From Fistulifera solaris (taxonomy: Eukaryota; Bacillariophyta; Bacillariophyceae; Naviculales; Stauroneidaceae), in the NCBI GenBank assembly GCA_030295235.1, contig AP026126.1, forward strand, positions 1,054,001 through 1,118,000: DNA of 64,000 nt, given 5' to 3'. This document shows, piece by piece, positions 9,376-19,783 of the stretch. Numbering within the stretch: the first letter of the stretch is position 1; every line of letters starts with the position of its first letter. Position numbers and translations under genes: made by a program. The notes under the pieces were generated by a model. It had not been told where the DNA came from. It saw only the letters and a program-made list of their open reading frames with translations, and searched no databases.

Positions 9376-11344
9376 ATGAGCGACGATGATTTGTTTGCGA
9401 CGCTAAGCGGCAGCCTGATGAAAGATCTTTTGGCTGATCTGGCTGCTGAAGACGGTGATGGCGGCTTCATGTCACTGGAAGAACTAGAAAAGGAACTTGC
9501 ATATCTTGATAAGGGATCAACTGCAACGTCTTTGTCACAGCCGCTTTCAGCTCCTCCGACTTCGGCGGCAGCTATGGTTATGGCGAATCGACACGAAGCA
9601 GTGACACCATCCGCTCCGTTATCTGGCACTCCTATGAACAGCGGCCCAGTGCTTGACGCTTGGAGTCTTTCCCTACAAAGCTTTTCTGCATCCGCTTTGG
9701 AGCAGGAGTTTTTGAAGGCTGACTCTGCACGCAAGCAGCAACAACGTCCACCGACTGGAATACCCCCTGGTTTAGATCTATCATCGGTTCAGGTGTACAA
9801 CATCAATGAGGCGTTGAAAGTTGCCGCTCCGCCTGGGATAGCAACTTTTCCTTCTTCTCTGCCTTCTGTCCCGGAAAAGAATGCGGCCCCTCTGAGTGAA
9901 GCGAGTGTCTTGACAGAGGCTGCTGCCAAGCTTGTTGAGCAGATGCAACAAGGGGGAGCAGGAACCCAAACTGTTCCCCCCTCATGTGTCAGAAATTCCA
10001 AAACCTGTTCCAGCGACCCCGCAAAACTCGATCACAATCCGAGGAGGACAGGAGGAGGTACCTACGCCTGCACATGCTGGCAACTTACCCCCGACTCCCC
10101 CGCCTTCGGCTGCCGCGACGCCATTCTTTACTCATGGTCCTCCAGAGATTCCAATAGGCTCAGTCGTCCCTACCTATTTGCCGATCGCTGCCTCTACCAT
10201 TCCCATAGCAGTTCCAGTTCGCGGAGCGGCATGGCAGCATTCGGGCCCGCCTCCACCAAGCCAACCTCGGTTTTGCAATCCCCATCCCCGTGCACCTACT
10301 ATTCCGGCCACGGATTTGACAAGCAAGTACATGACACCTCGAGATATAGGGTACGTAGTTCACGGCATCCTCCGTCACATTCAAGCTGCCGGGGCCTCGT
10401 CTGTCGATGATTATGACGTTCAATACTGGGTCCGTCGAAACGGAAATAAAGCCGCCGAGCAAGCTGTTCTTTCTCGACCAACACCGCAAAAGAAGAAGAA
10501 TGCCGATGATGCAAAAGAGACTGCATCAGAAGCAACTCTCGCTGTTTTGGAGCAGCGCAGTCGACAAGCAAAAGCCAAAGAGTGGTCGAACGAGCACAGC
10601 ACTCTCGGTCTGGTGACGAAGACCAATGTTCATCGTCCCAGGGCTTTGTTGGCCCAGCCAGTGGCTGTCGATCAGAGTGCCAGCGGTAGTGAACAAAAAC
10701 AACGGGCAGCTCTTTGGAAAGCACGAATATATGCCGATCAGGCTTATCAGGCCTTGAACAAAGTGTTGGAATTATGGAGAATGGCTACTCCTGGACAGGT
10801 CCCTGCCTCCATGCATCCGCACTTGTTGCGACTTCTCAAGTGTATGGGAATTCATAAGACTGCAGTTGATGGTGAAGACGATCAGCACGAGTACCGTGTT
10901 ACTGATGAGGATGCCATGCGGTTGTTGTTGAAGCTTGATAAGGGAAAGAACTTACTCAGTCGTGTCCTCGAGCAGGCTTTATTGCCTCCTCAAGCTGTTC
11001 AGGCAGCATTGCCATCCATTTTGAAGGTGCTTTTGAACTCGAACTCTTCCTCAGTGAGCAAAGCAGATGGAGTTGAGGATTTGACAGATAACCGGATCTT
11101 CAGTATACTGTCTCGAATAGTAGAGAGCCTTCCTGAACTTTCGCCGCAATGCTTACTCGCATCCGTTCAGGTAGTACATGGTTCCAGTGGGCAGGCTTTA
11201 CTGACAACGTCACGGATGCAATGTATGCATTCACTGCTTCACCGAGGAAGTGTGGTATCTCAGGATCCCAGTTCTCCCGAGGACTTTAAGCAACAGTGGG
11301 GGATCATAGAGGACTCGTTCCTTGAAATCTTGAGTTCAATGTAA
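9376..11344 (+). CDS. PAT1-like mRNA decapping activator, frameshifted in this sequence
   Basis: The restored product is about 655 residues. The N-terminus has the acidic motif SLEELEKELAYLD that Pat1 proteins use to contact Dhh1/DDX6, followed by a long Pro/Ala/Ser-rich linker. A block near residue 320 (MTPRDIGYVVHGILRHIQ) resembles the Pat1 mRNA-decay homology region. The helical C-terminus contains LLLKLDKGKNLLSRVLEQ, similar to the Pat1 C-terminal domain that binds Lsm1-7. Pat1 promotes decapping in P-bodies. The frame from ATG 9376 is lost near 9976; the second frame runs from 9932 to 11344. Dropping one C from the CCCCCC run at 9976-9981 joins them smoothly. The family call rests on these motifs and is moderately sure. 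Confidence 0.65.
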
Positions 11345-11706
11345 ATTTTCACGTCATCGGATATCGTCATCCTGACACTTGTTAAGATAAACATTAAAAA
11401 AATATGAACACAAAGCAAAAATTCACGGCACGTACATACTCAACTCCGCGACACATTCCAAGCGTCCACGATTGCTTTCAGTCATGAAACATGCATTGGT
11501 TTTCGTGTGAAACACGTAAACGTTACGAGCACGAGCAGTGATCGAAACATCCCCTTCATTGTTTGTTCATACATAGATACGATTTAAGGATTGTCGCATA
11601 GGCCGTGTTCCCTTTAGAATTATCACCAGGTAGACGATGTGTGAAGTGAAAATCTTCTTGCCATTTATTTATAGCCTCTATTTTGTAGTAAGGCGCCTTT
11701 CTCCGC

Positions 11707-11725
11707 GACTGGATTTCAGTCCTGA
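11707..11725. repeat. Dispersed palindrome copy (GACTGGATTTCAGTC core)
   Basis: GACTG and CAGTC arms flank a short spacer and are followed by CTGA. The preceding CTTTCTCCGC matches the context of the copies at 6615 and 6853. Confidence 0.6.
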
Positions 11726-12125
11726 ACACCCATCATTTTTCTTGCGAAACGTCCACGATGTCGATGGCCCCTTTGAATTAGACGACCTGATTTCGTGAAA
11801 TACTTCTCGGATGGTACCTTCGAGGATTTACTATAGCCTCGAAGTGCACAGTCTGCTGCCGGCTGCAACAGCAGCCATCCAAAAACGCTTTTGGGTTCGA
11901 TTTTCGGACATTTGGCCACTCTGTTTCTACTTAAAAAAGAATACTCTTGTTATTACAATCCTTGTTTGTGTAAGCGACCAAAACTATATTCAAGATACCA
12001 GGTACCGGAACTTGCCCATTGAATGTGGCTCAGCGACCGCGGAGCGCTGAGCGTCTTTTCTACTTCTGTTTGCATTCCGTTTTGATGTTGCCAATTGCAT
12101 CGAAAGCAGTTGCTGTGCTCTTTCG

Positions 12126-12163
12126 TTGACTACTTTGTGTCAACTGGTGACACCAGTAGTCAA
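12126..12163. promoter_or_regulatory. Bipartite dyad upstream of the Popeye-domain gene
   Basis: Outer arms TTGACTACT (12126-12134) and AGTAGTCAA (12155-12163) are exact complements. Inner arms TGTCA (12138-12142) and TGACA (12148-12152) are also exact. A TATAAA-like ATTATAAAC follows directly. The dyad sits about 210 bp before the start codon and could bind a dimeric factor. Confidence 0.5.
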
Positions 12164-12372
12164 TTATAAACTAGCACGACAGTACACTGCTTAACAAAGA
12201 CGACCAAGGTTCTTTGTGAATATAAAGATTACGTTTTGCGCTAGAAAACGAAATTTCCGTACCTTTGTAAGACTGGTCGACAGCATTCCTCTATTCCAAA
12301 ACTCTGTGTTTACCTCGCTTCTTCCAGTCGCTGTGTTATTTTGTGAAGTGAAAGAAAGAGGACAATCTTGCA

Positions 12373-13792
12373 ATGGCTGGAGGGAAAATGGCGTCGCTGC
12401 TCTTGAATTGCAAAATGTCTCTCCAGCATGTACAAACATGGCGACTTAGAACTCGACCTCTTGCACACACACTCAGCACTAGACATGCTTCCTCTAAATC
12501 TTTGAACTCTTCTGTCTACCTCAAGTCGGCATCTTTAATCAGCAAACTACCACAACGCGGCCTAAAGCTTAGAGCGCGAAAAGACCTTTCTGTGGATTCG
12601 CGGCTTAACATGGGAAGTCATGCCAAACGCCGCCAGGCAACACTGTCTATCGAGACTACTGCAGGGCAAACAGTTCAGCAACAGAAGCAAGTGATACGGC
12701 AATCTCTCAGAGAATTTTTGGAAGAGGCGCTGAAGAAGCCTCGCACCGTTCCGATTCCGCGCTGGGTTACACCCAAGCATGTCACGTTTACTTTAGCGGA
12801 AGCATTCGGTCACTCTTCTTTCGTTCTCGTGGCGTTTTCTTACGCTGTGGACGACTATTTAATGCTGCGTATGATTGCTGTCGCTGGATCATCGGCTATG
12901 CTATTCTTCGCTTACTTTCATCCACACGGGCGTGTTCTTTGGCTCCCTTTCAAATGGAACTGTCTCTTTATCGCAATTAACAGTTACCGCGTCGGAAAAG
13001 TTTATTGGAATAGATATCTGGCCGAGAAGTTATCACCAGAGCTTATGGAGCTCCGTAAGAACAGTTTCTACCTAATGGATCCTGTTGACTATGCTCGGTT
13101 TGTTACGCTCGGCACCATGCATGATGTCAAGTGCGGAGAAGTGTTGACATCTCAGGGTGAACCTAACGGCTATATTCGTCTGGTAGTGGACGGTGAATTA
13201 CGAGTCCTACGCGAGGGAAAACTTGACCTACAAGTTGGGCACAGCCAACTTTGTTTCTGAATCGGGTCTTCATGCGGGTCTTCTTTTAAAGGGCGAGGTG
13301 GAATCTTGCTGCACGATACTTGGCGAAGCAGAAAGCACTCGGGTGCTTACGTGGGATCGCACCGAACTGATGGATCTCATGGAGAAGTATCCCGGTATTC
13401 GAAGCTGGGTCAAGACCAGCCTTTCTTGGGATATTGTCCGTAAGTTGAAAGAACAAAGGGCGTTGCAGGCCTCGGGCGAAATTGAAGACCCCGACGAGTG
13501 GACGGAACGGCGCAATAGGCAAACTCAGCACCGATACGCTGCTATTTTGAAGAATATCTTGTCGCACCATCCGCAGTACTTGAAAGATCGACGTAAGCAA
13601 TTACAGAAATATCAAATGATTCATAGCATCGACGAAGAGAAACACGAGGCCGCACTTCGAGAATGTGGTTGGACGCGTGAGGAATTTGAAGCTGGGGAAC
13701 GCAAAGACTCACAGTATTACACCAGCGATGACGATGAAGGGCATGATTTGCGGTGGTACTTTACGACGGCGCTTTTGAGAGTGTTTGGATGA
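12373..13792 (+). CDS. Popeye-domain / cyclic-nucleotide-binding-like membrane protein, frameshifted
   Basis: The restored product is about 472 residues. The N-terminus is basic and Ser-rich with few acidic residues, compatible with mitochondrial targeting. Residues about 140-205 carry two or three hydrophobic segments (ALEAFGHSSFVLVAFSY-like; MIAVAGSSAMLFFAYF) followed by LWLPFKWNCLFIAINSYR, the pattern at the start of Popeye domains. A cNMP-binding beta-barrel follows (DVKCGEVLTSQGEPNGYIRL, VVDGELRVL). Popeye proteins bind cAMP at membranes in animals. The frame breaks at the AAAA run 13218-13221; removing one A joins VVDGELRVL to the frame ending at 13792. The last 130 residues are charged and helical. 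Confidence 0.7.
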
Positions 13793-13978
13793 CCCGCTGC
13801 CACGGTCTCGAACCAAATAAGTTTTGATAGATAGAGAGACATAAAGTAAAGCATTGTACACTCATGTGAATATTATATCTGCTAATGAATGGCTGCGAAA
13901 TACTAATTCTTTAACTAAATTTGCCACTTTGTACCCGGAAACTTAATTGACAGATTGTTCGTCCGGCGCGCCCACATG

Positions 13979-14940
13979 TCATCTGGGTGCAACGTAGCCA
14001 GTCTCGATCGCCCATCGAACTAGCTGTGTCCGAGACTTTGTCATTGACTCTTTGTACAGTTTGGTCACTATCTTTTTCACTTGTGGCACTCCAGTGCCCC
14101 GCTGTGTGGCTATTTCCGCATTGCTGTAGCCCTTGCTAATCAGGTCAAGCACTTCTCGCTCTGCCAGAGTAAGATACACATCCGTTTTTTTGACAACGTT
14201 ATCACTATTCTTCTTCATCAATTGTTTGATGCGCGAGATCTCATCTTTAAGTTCCATTCGAAGCATCCCCTCCGAGCCCTTTTTCAGCTGCTTTTGGCGA
14301 GCTATTCGATTGTCGACTATAGCTACCAGCTCATCTGGGTCGAACGGTTTGGGCAAGTAAACATCCGCTCCTGCATTGTATCCGTCAATGCGATCTTTCG
14401 TCATGGCCTTTGCAGTCAATAGAATAACAGGAACTTTTTTAAGACGAGAATCTTGCCGTATCCATCGCAGCAATTGCACTCCGTCTTTTCCAGGCATACG
14501 AACGTCACTAATAATGACATCGGGTGAGCGAGGTAGATCACCCTCCTCGGTTCGATTTGCCAACAAATCTAACACAGCATCGGCGCTCGAACAAGTTGTG
14601 ACCTGATAGCCTTGGTTGTGGAGATAATCACCCACCGCTACGCGCGTGTCGAGCTCATCATCGACTAATACGATCCAATGTCGATTGCGTCCGACAAATT
14701 GTGCCCAAGTTTTTGGTCGATGCGACCCGTACTTTCATCTTTGACCGCGAAATTACTTGCTGTTTTGTTGCTGGCTTCCTTCCGAACAATGAACGACCGT
14801 TTGTTTGTTATACGATTGATACCTTTGTGCGAAGGTTCTCTCGCAAGAAACGCATGAGCCAACTGAAGGAGTGGCCCGAGAATAACAGCAAGCAACAACA
14901 ACGAACGACGACAAATGCTTCGAAACGACGCTGATCTCAT
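13979..14940 (-). CDS. Plastid-targeted response regulator, NarL/LuxR type (TctD/Ycf29-like), frameshifted
   Basis: The first ATG at 14940 starts a signal peptide (SLLLLAVILGPLLQLAHA) followed by FLAREP, so cleavage before Phe fits the diatom plastid rule. A receiver domain follows: IVLVDDE acidic pair, phospho-acceptor Asp in DVIISDVRMPGKDG, LLTAKA and PKPFDPDEL with the invariant Lys. A LuxR-type helix-turn-helix closes the protein (LTLAEREVLDLISKGYSNAEI). This is the layout of red-lineage plastid regulators such as TctD/Ycf29. About 320 residues result once one base is added at the TTTTT run 14710-14714 (plus strand); without it the presequence and receiver lie in different frames. Confidence 0.8.
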
Positions 14941-15421
14941 TAATGCTTTGCGTGGGCGAAATTTATTCGTAAGTTTCACTTTCACAAGCTTTTAACGCTT
15001 TTAACCCACTTTTTTAAGTGCAAGAGAAAACAGCTCCTCCTGAACAGTTCTAAATTGTAAACATCATGGCATAATACTGGTACTTGTACCGGCACCTCTA
15101 TAAACGCACCTCGATGATGATGATTCATTTCGACGAAAACTCATTCGTTTGTCACGACTGGACTGCAGTCCCGAGTCGTGAAACGTTCACCGATTGTATT
15201 ATTCCCATCACTGTTTAATATTTTTCTTACTATTCCCTACATCGAGACTGCATCCTCGCTTCGACAGGAGATAACTTTGCGTTTCTTTTCTATTCTATAA
15301 GGTGCACTCAGAAGTAAGTAATGCAGGTAACTGGCTTATCAAAATAGTTTCAAAAATACTACCAAACGACAGTGTAGAACTAAATCTTCGCTCCCTTTGC
15401 TTTGCGGTTGGTTGGAGTCAA
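14941..15421. other. Intergenic, upstream of the response regulator
   Basis: A 481-bp spacer holding the response-regulator promoter and the 3' end of the bestrophin-like gene. The only structure I see is the palindrome at 15153-15180. Confidence 0.5.
15153..15180. repeat. Palindrome, extended form of the dispersed element
   Basis: CACGACT and AGTCGTG form exact outer arms around GGACTGCAGTCC, itself a perfect palindrome. The core GACTGCAGTC fits the dispersed element with no spacer. Confidence 0.6.
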
Positions 15422-16673
15422 TCAGTACGGCATGTCCTTCATCATTTTGGCCTGTTTCATCACGTTGTTGTGCATAATCTTTGAAAGTTCTTGCATTGGA
15501 AGTAAAGGGAACGGGTATTCAATTTCGTGCCCAATTTCATCAACGCCGACGAGGATGTACGTTGTTAAACTTGTCGCAATGACAACACCGACAGGCGACA
15601 TACCTACACCCAAAAGCCCGATTGGAAGCAGAGTCAAATACAAACAAAGCAGTCGCGCTGTGTGCCTCGTGAAGGTAGGAGGGATGGGACTACCCACAAG
15701 TCGCTTGCATATTCCAATACATTGTTCGAGCTCATTGACACGATCCGCCATTTGTAAATGAGCTCCTTGGTTTAAAGACTTGGCAGAAGCCAACATGCAG
15801 AGCTTCCTTAAACGACTCAAAACTGCGGTTGGGCGATCCGCCGGAGCGGCCAAGAGCCAAGCAGCTTCTTCTGGAGGCAAGACAGTCTGAATGATTTCAT
15901 CGTCTCTTTCTCGTCTCAAAAATCCTTTCAAAGTCCAGGACAAGATTGCTAAATAACGGAGTGCCAGAAGAGCCAGGGGGAAGATCGGAGGGCGCCACAT
16001 AGGAACAGAAATAACCGGCGAGCGATTGCACTTGACTGCTCATGACGCCCCACGTTTTTCGAGCATCGAGTAGTCTCTCTAGAGCTCGATTCGTCCGAAG
16101 TGTAAGAAGCAGCGCAATGGGAGAACCAAAGGATCCCAATAGGCCCGATCGGACAGATACTTTTTTAAGATATGCCGGAAACGCGGGGAGAAATGACGCC
16201 GCCGAACTCAACAGCGCCGCCCACAATCCCATGACACCCACGACCGGTAGGATTTCGGCAGCCGTGGTAGAATATCTCCAGCTGCTGAGATGACGCCAGT
16301 AACGGCGAATCGGTGGTGCGGAATCTGGAAAGAAAAACAATGTTACTCAATGCGAGCGCAACAATGATTAGAGACATCTTTTTCCTGCCTTTCACTTACG
16401 TTGTAACCAGTCCTCGTGAGTCCAGCTACGCGTAAAGGAACTATCTCGCGATATTTTGTAGCATGGTGTCAGGATGGTGCTGTTGGTTTGAATACTCTCA
16501 ATACTAGCTACGTCACGTAGAAAGTCCGCAATCATTTGCTCCTCCTTCTGCAAAGGATCCATACCTCGGGGTTGCCATGTAGGTGCGAGGTCAGTCGAGG
16601 ACGCTGACGCCAGTATTCCTAAAGCGACGCAAATTGTGATCTGCAGCAGAGAAGAAAAGGGGATCATTATCAT
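15422..16673 (-). CDS. Bestrophin-like anion channel, two exons, frameshifted
   Basis: Exon 1 (16400-16673) encodes a signal peptide (IPFSSLLQITICVALGILASAS) and a leader. A 75-nt intron at 16325-16399 joins it in phase to exon 2 (15422-16324), giving about 391 residues. Bestrophin-family features are the arginine-rich, membrane-proximal segment around RRYWRHLSSWRYSTTAAEILP, the block ALLLTLRTNRALERLLDARKTW, and hydrophobic helices later (RLLCLYLTLLPIGLLG). Plant and algal relatives sit in thylakoids and conduct chloride or bicarbonate; localisation here is inferred from the presequence only. The two frames in exon 2 meet near 15985-15996, where removing one base restores continuity (VAPSIFPLALLALRYL). 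Confidence 0.75.
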
Positions 16674-16979
16674 CACTTTGTAATAGAAGATGTAATAGAA
16701 GATGCTGCAACTGCAACCTGTGTTGTTGTGAGAAAATAATGCCGATGCGGTTGCGTTGACGACGACAAATAATACGGAGGTGATGTTTTGTACCGGTACG
16801 AGCAAAACGTATTCTGTCTGTACTATGTACGTTACTCAGCGTTGAAAGTGCGTCCCAAGCCATCGACATAACTTTCGGCATTACCAAGCTTGTCGTATGT
16901 GTCAAGGAACAAAAAGCTTGAGCATCATTTTTAAGTGTTTCTCGTCTTTAAACAGCTTTCGTCTTTACATAAAATCACG
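16674..16979. promoter_or_regulatory. Divergent promoter region, bestrophin-like / RbfA
   Basis: A 306-bp spacer between divergent plastid-protein genes. I see no clear core element or repeat. Confidence 0.45.
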
Positions 16980-17639
16980 ATGAATCCCTCGTTGTCCTGC
17001 GGGAGATTGACTTTTGTGAGAATTATAATCCTCCTTTCTTTCTACGGAACATGCGCTTTCCCTCTCTTCCCCAAATCATCTTACAAGTGCATCACACAAC
17101 TGCACGCCGTTCGTACCAATGATCAGCGATCCAAACGACAAGAACGTGTTGGTCAGCTCGTGCGTATTGAGTTGGGGAAGATATTACACCAGGGTAGTGC
17201 TAGTCGGGCCGAATTCCTAGATACCGAGTTAAGGCAACGGATTTCGGTCGTCAAGGCCGACGTATCACCGGACTTGCGACAGGCTCGCATTTCGATTTCT
17301 GTTTCAGCCTCACTAGCACGAGAAGACACGGCCATGGATAAGCGACGAGCCTACGCGTGGCTCGTCAACAACGCCAAGCCTTTACGACATGCACTGGCGC
17401 AAAAGCTGAGTCACATGAAGTCATGCCCCGAATTAAAGTTTGTGCAAGTCGATGTGGCCGCCGCGGTAGACGTCATGTATTTGATTGACAAAATTTCGTC
17501 TGGAAATGACAAACGATCAGGTAGTTTACTTGGGGAGTCTCCGTCGGGCATCATGGGTGGTGTTGATTTTGATTTAGATATGGATGATGAAGACGATTGG
17601 GAAGAGGAAGATGAGGACTTCTTTTTAACAGAAGACTAA
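16980..17639 (+). CDS. rbfA: Ribosome-binding factor A, plastid
   Basis: A 219-residue protein starting at the first ATG, 16980. The N-terminal signal peptide (FVRIIILLSFYGTCA) is followed by FPLFPKSS, the aromatic +1 residue of a plastid bipartite presequence. The mature part matches RbfA, a KH-fold protein that binds the small-subunit rRNA 5' region during 30S maturation: RVGQLVRIELGKIL, then ISVVKADVSPDLRQARISISV. The acidic C-terminal tail (DLDMDDEDDWEEEDEDFF) is an extension beyond bacterial RbfA. It therefore should act in plastid ribosome assembly. No introns or shifts. Confidence 0.88.
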   Translation: MNPSLSCGRLTFVRIIILLSFYGTCAFPLFPKSSYKCITQLHAVRTNDQRSKRQERVGQLVRIELGKILHQGSASRAEFLDTELRQRISVVKADVSPDLRQARISISVSASLAREDTAMDKRRAYAWLVNNAKPLRHALAQKLSHMKSCPELKFVQVDVAAAVDVMYLIDKISSGNDKRSGSLLGESPSGIMGGVDFDLDMDDEDDWEEEDEDFFLTED

Positions 17640-17699
17640 AGACTAAGCAGTCTAGTCTTTAAGTGGCACATTTTCGATTCGAATCAATATATTATGTAA

Positions 17700-18689
17700 T
17701 TACGATGACATTTCGTTGCGTTTCTCTTCTTCAAATTCGTAATGCATATCGTTCACATCAATCGCATGAATTTTGACCCAACCATCCTTAGTGACATGAT
17801 ATAAATTGTTGATTCCACCCGATGCAGCATCACGGTGTGTGGCATGGTAAATGGCACGCTTGCCGAGATCAATGGCTTCTTCCAAAGTTAAATCTTCACG
17901 ATAGTAATTGTCCAAAACACCGTAAGCAAATGTGGAGCCACTGCCTACAGAAAACATCTTGCCTTTCAAGCGGGTGCCATCGTCATCAACATAGTAAAGC
18001 TGAGGACCTGTTTCATCCCATCCCGTGATCATGGTACCCATGGAAAGTCCGTATCCGCGGTACGAGGCCATCGTCCCGGCGAGCAATTTGGACGCCGCCG
18101 CGACCGTAATACGACGCCCATTGCGGAGTTCGTACATACGACACTGCAAATTCAATCGACGCTCCCAGTAACTGCAATCGGCCGCTCCTCCCGCCATGGT
18201 TCCAAGCAAATAAGGGTTCATTTCAATCACTTTCTTGACGGTCTGGGAACTAATGTAATTTCCTTGAGTAGCCCGCGAATCGACACTGACTATGATACCG
18301 CCGTTGAATTTGAATGCCAGCGTGGTAGTGCCCTTCGCAAATTTAATCTCCTGTCCTGCATCGCCTGTACCGCACGTCGAGCGAAAATGAGAGCTGCAGT
18401 AAAGAGCTGGCTGCGAAAATCAGGAAGAAAGGGTATCAAAAATAATGAGAGAAGACAAGCAATAGCAAACCAGTTCAAACAGAGCATCACGCAATGCTTC
18501 TCTCGTCATCTCTGCTACACGTACATCTTTGACATTTGGTACATCAAAAGCACCGGGTCTTCCCATGAGAAGATCCTGCGATAAGCCGATTTGGGCTTTA
18601 TTTCCGCAGTAACGATCGACTGCTTTGCGCGACCCAATGTCCAAAATATCGTCCCCAATTACCAATGGTTCCATTCCGAACATGCTCAT
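17700..18689 (-). CDS. PSMB5: 20S proteasome subunit beta type 5 (chymotrypsin-like)
   Basis: Exon 1 (18471-18689) and exon 2 (17700-18410) are joined across a 60-nt phase-0 intron. The 309-residue precursor has a long propeptide ending KG before TTTLAFKF, so the catalytic Thr1 is exposed on processing. Further family marks are [15 protein letters not shown], the Lys33-equivalent region [22 protein letters not shown] and [11 protein letters not shown]. Beta5 gives the chymotrypsin-like activity of the proteasome core. An upstream in-frame ATG at 18773 would add 28 residues; I prefer 18689. The gene is divergent from the small gene at 19303. Confidence 0.9.
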
Positions 18690-18829
18690 GATGAAATTCT
18701 TATTTAGTGATTCACAAAAGAAGAGTTTAATAATGTTGCGAAAAGATGTTTTGCCTGCAGAAGATTGCAACATGGTCGCAGTCGCAGTGACCGAAGACGA
18801 TGCTGTTCGAAAGCCGAGGAAATGTGAGA

Positions 18830-18837
18830 TGACGTCA
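18830..18837. promoter_or_regulatory. TGACGTCA (CRE/bZIP-type) site
   Basis: A perfect 8-bp palindrome in a divergent promoter, with flanking GAGA shared with the site at 24848. Diatom CO2/cAMP-responsive elements use the TGACGT half-site, so a bZIP factor is plausible. Confidence 0.45.
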
Positions 18838-19157
18838 ATCTAATGAACGAGCATTCATTAATCATGACTGAAGCAGAAAACTTTGCTATACCTCGTAGCC
18901 GGTACGGTACTGGGTACCTCTCAGAGCTCAGAGTGTACATTTTTTGTAATATCTCTTTTCTCATGACTGATTTTCAGTCCTGTTTGGAAACGCGCTGCGA
19001 CGCGTGCGGTGCTGGGTACCTTGTATCAGTAAGTTCCCTATTAAGGTTAGAAATTGGGAGCAATTGTTAACTGTAACCTTACTGGTAGGCTGAACCTAGT
19101 AGTGCGGTACTGAACCGAGTAGCAGTGTAGTGCAATGTGTAAGCGACCATTTCGCCC

Positions 19158-19176
19158 GACTGGTTTTAGTCATGAG
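19158..19176. repeat. Dispersed palindrome copy
   Basis: GACTGGTTTTAGTCATGAG with one base changed in the right arm; 127 bp before the gene at 19303. Another copy, CATGACTGATTTTCAGTC, is at 18962-18979. Confidence 0.55.
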
Positions 19177-19302
19177 TAAGGGCACTCTTACGCTTACGTC
19201 CAATCGTTGCAGATTTCGTCCCTTCGTTTCGCCATCTCTATATTTCATTTACCAAAATAAATCTCGGTAATTTATCGTGATGTAATTAAAACGCAAAGAG
19301 TC

Positions 19303-19716
19303 ATGAACCACTCTCAATTGATACGCAGTATGGTGCAGGCGCAGGATGAGCCCGTTCGCCCAGCACCTACTCGCTCAAACAACAAAAGTTACCAAGCCAC
19401 CAAAAGCAAAAATATTGTCACCCGCGAAGATATTCTAAGGTATCATGTCAAATCGGTTTTAGTAAGGGACCGTTTATTGAGTAATACCAACAAAAATGAG
19501 CATTCTTTCATGTTCCGTTCGGCGAAAAAGCCACAACGTTTACCGATTCGCGACGCCGCACGCTTGCCAGAACCTACCTTTAATAAGGCGAAGCATGAAA
19601 GAGTCAAAAAGGAAGTGGCGTTACAAAAATTGACAAAGAAATTGCAACAAAAAGCGAAAGACGAGAAGAAACAGTTGAAAAAGTCAGTGAAAAAGCAGAC
19701 CCTCTCGAAGCGGTAG
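19303..19716 (+). CDS. Small basic hypothetical protein
   Basis: A 137-residue protein from ATG 19303 to TAG. The first 60 residues are polar with a helical segment (TREDILRYHVKSVLVRDRLL). The last 55 residues are a Lys/Glu/Gln-rich helix (KKEVALQKLTKKLQQKAKDE) likely to be a basic coiled coil that binds nucleic acid or another protein. No signal peptide or family match that I recognise. Coding character is supported by the long charged helix and the uninterrupted frame; the antisense frame is a shadow. Confidence 0.6.
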   Translation: MNHSQLIRSMVQAQDEPVRPAPTRSNNKSYQATKSKNIVTREDILRYHVKSVLVRDRLLSNTNKNEHSFMFRSAKKPQRLPIRDAARLPEPTFNKAKHERVKKEVALQKLTKKLQQKAKDEKKQLKKSVKKQTLSKR

Positions 19717-19783
19717 ATTATCATACTTGTCCAACACGGTTTCCAGGTTAAATCATAATTGTGTAATTATTAGTTGACAACGT

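Larger units (their letters stand above)
11345..12372. other. Intergenic, contains palindromes and repeat relics
   Basis: A 1.0-kb spacer. It holds a half copy of the dispersed palindrome at 11476-11487, a fuller copy at 11707-11725, and a segment (about 11779-11848) that resembles 6770-6840. A separate bipartite dyad lies at 12126-12163. No coding frame here is convincing. Confidence 0.5.
18690..19302. promoter_or_regulatory. Divergent promoter region with CRE-type site and two palindromes
   Basis: The 613-bp spacer lies between proteasome beta5 and the gene at 19303. A perfect TGACGTCA site (18830-18837) is preceded by GAGA. Dispersed-palindrome copies lie at 18962-18979 and 19158-19176. 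A GGTAC-rich patch (GGTACGGTACTGGGTACC) is near 18900. Confidence 0.55.

Noticed and set aside
15960-16000. A second intron in the bestrophin-like gene
   Set aside because: No GT-AG pair of suitable length bridges the frames, whereas removal of one base restores continuous sequence.
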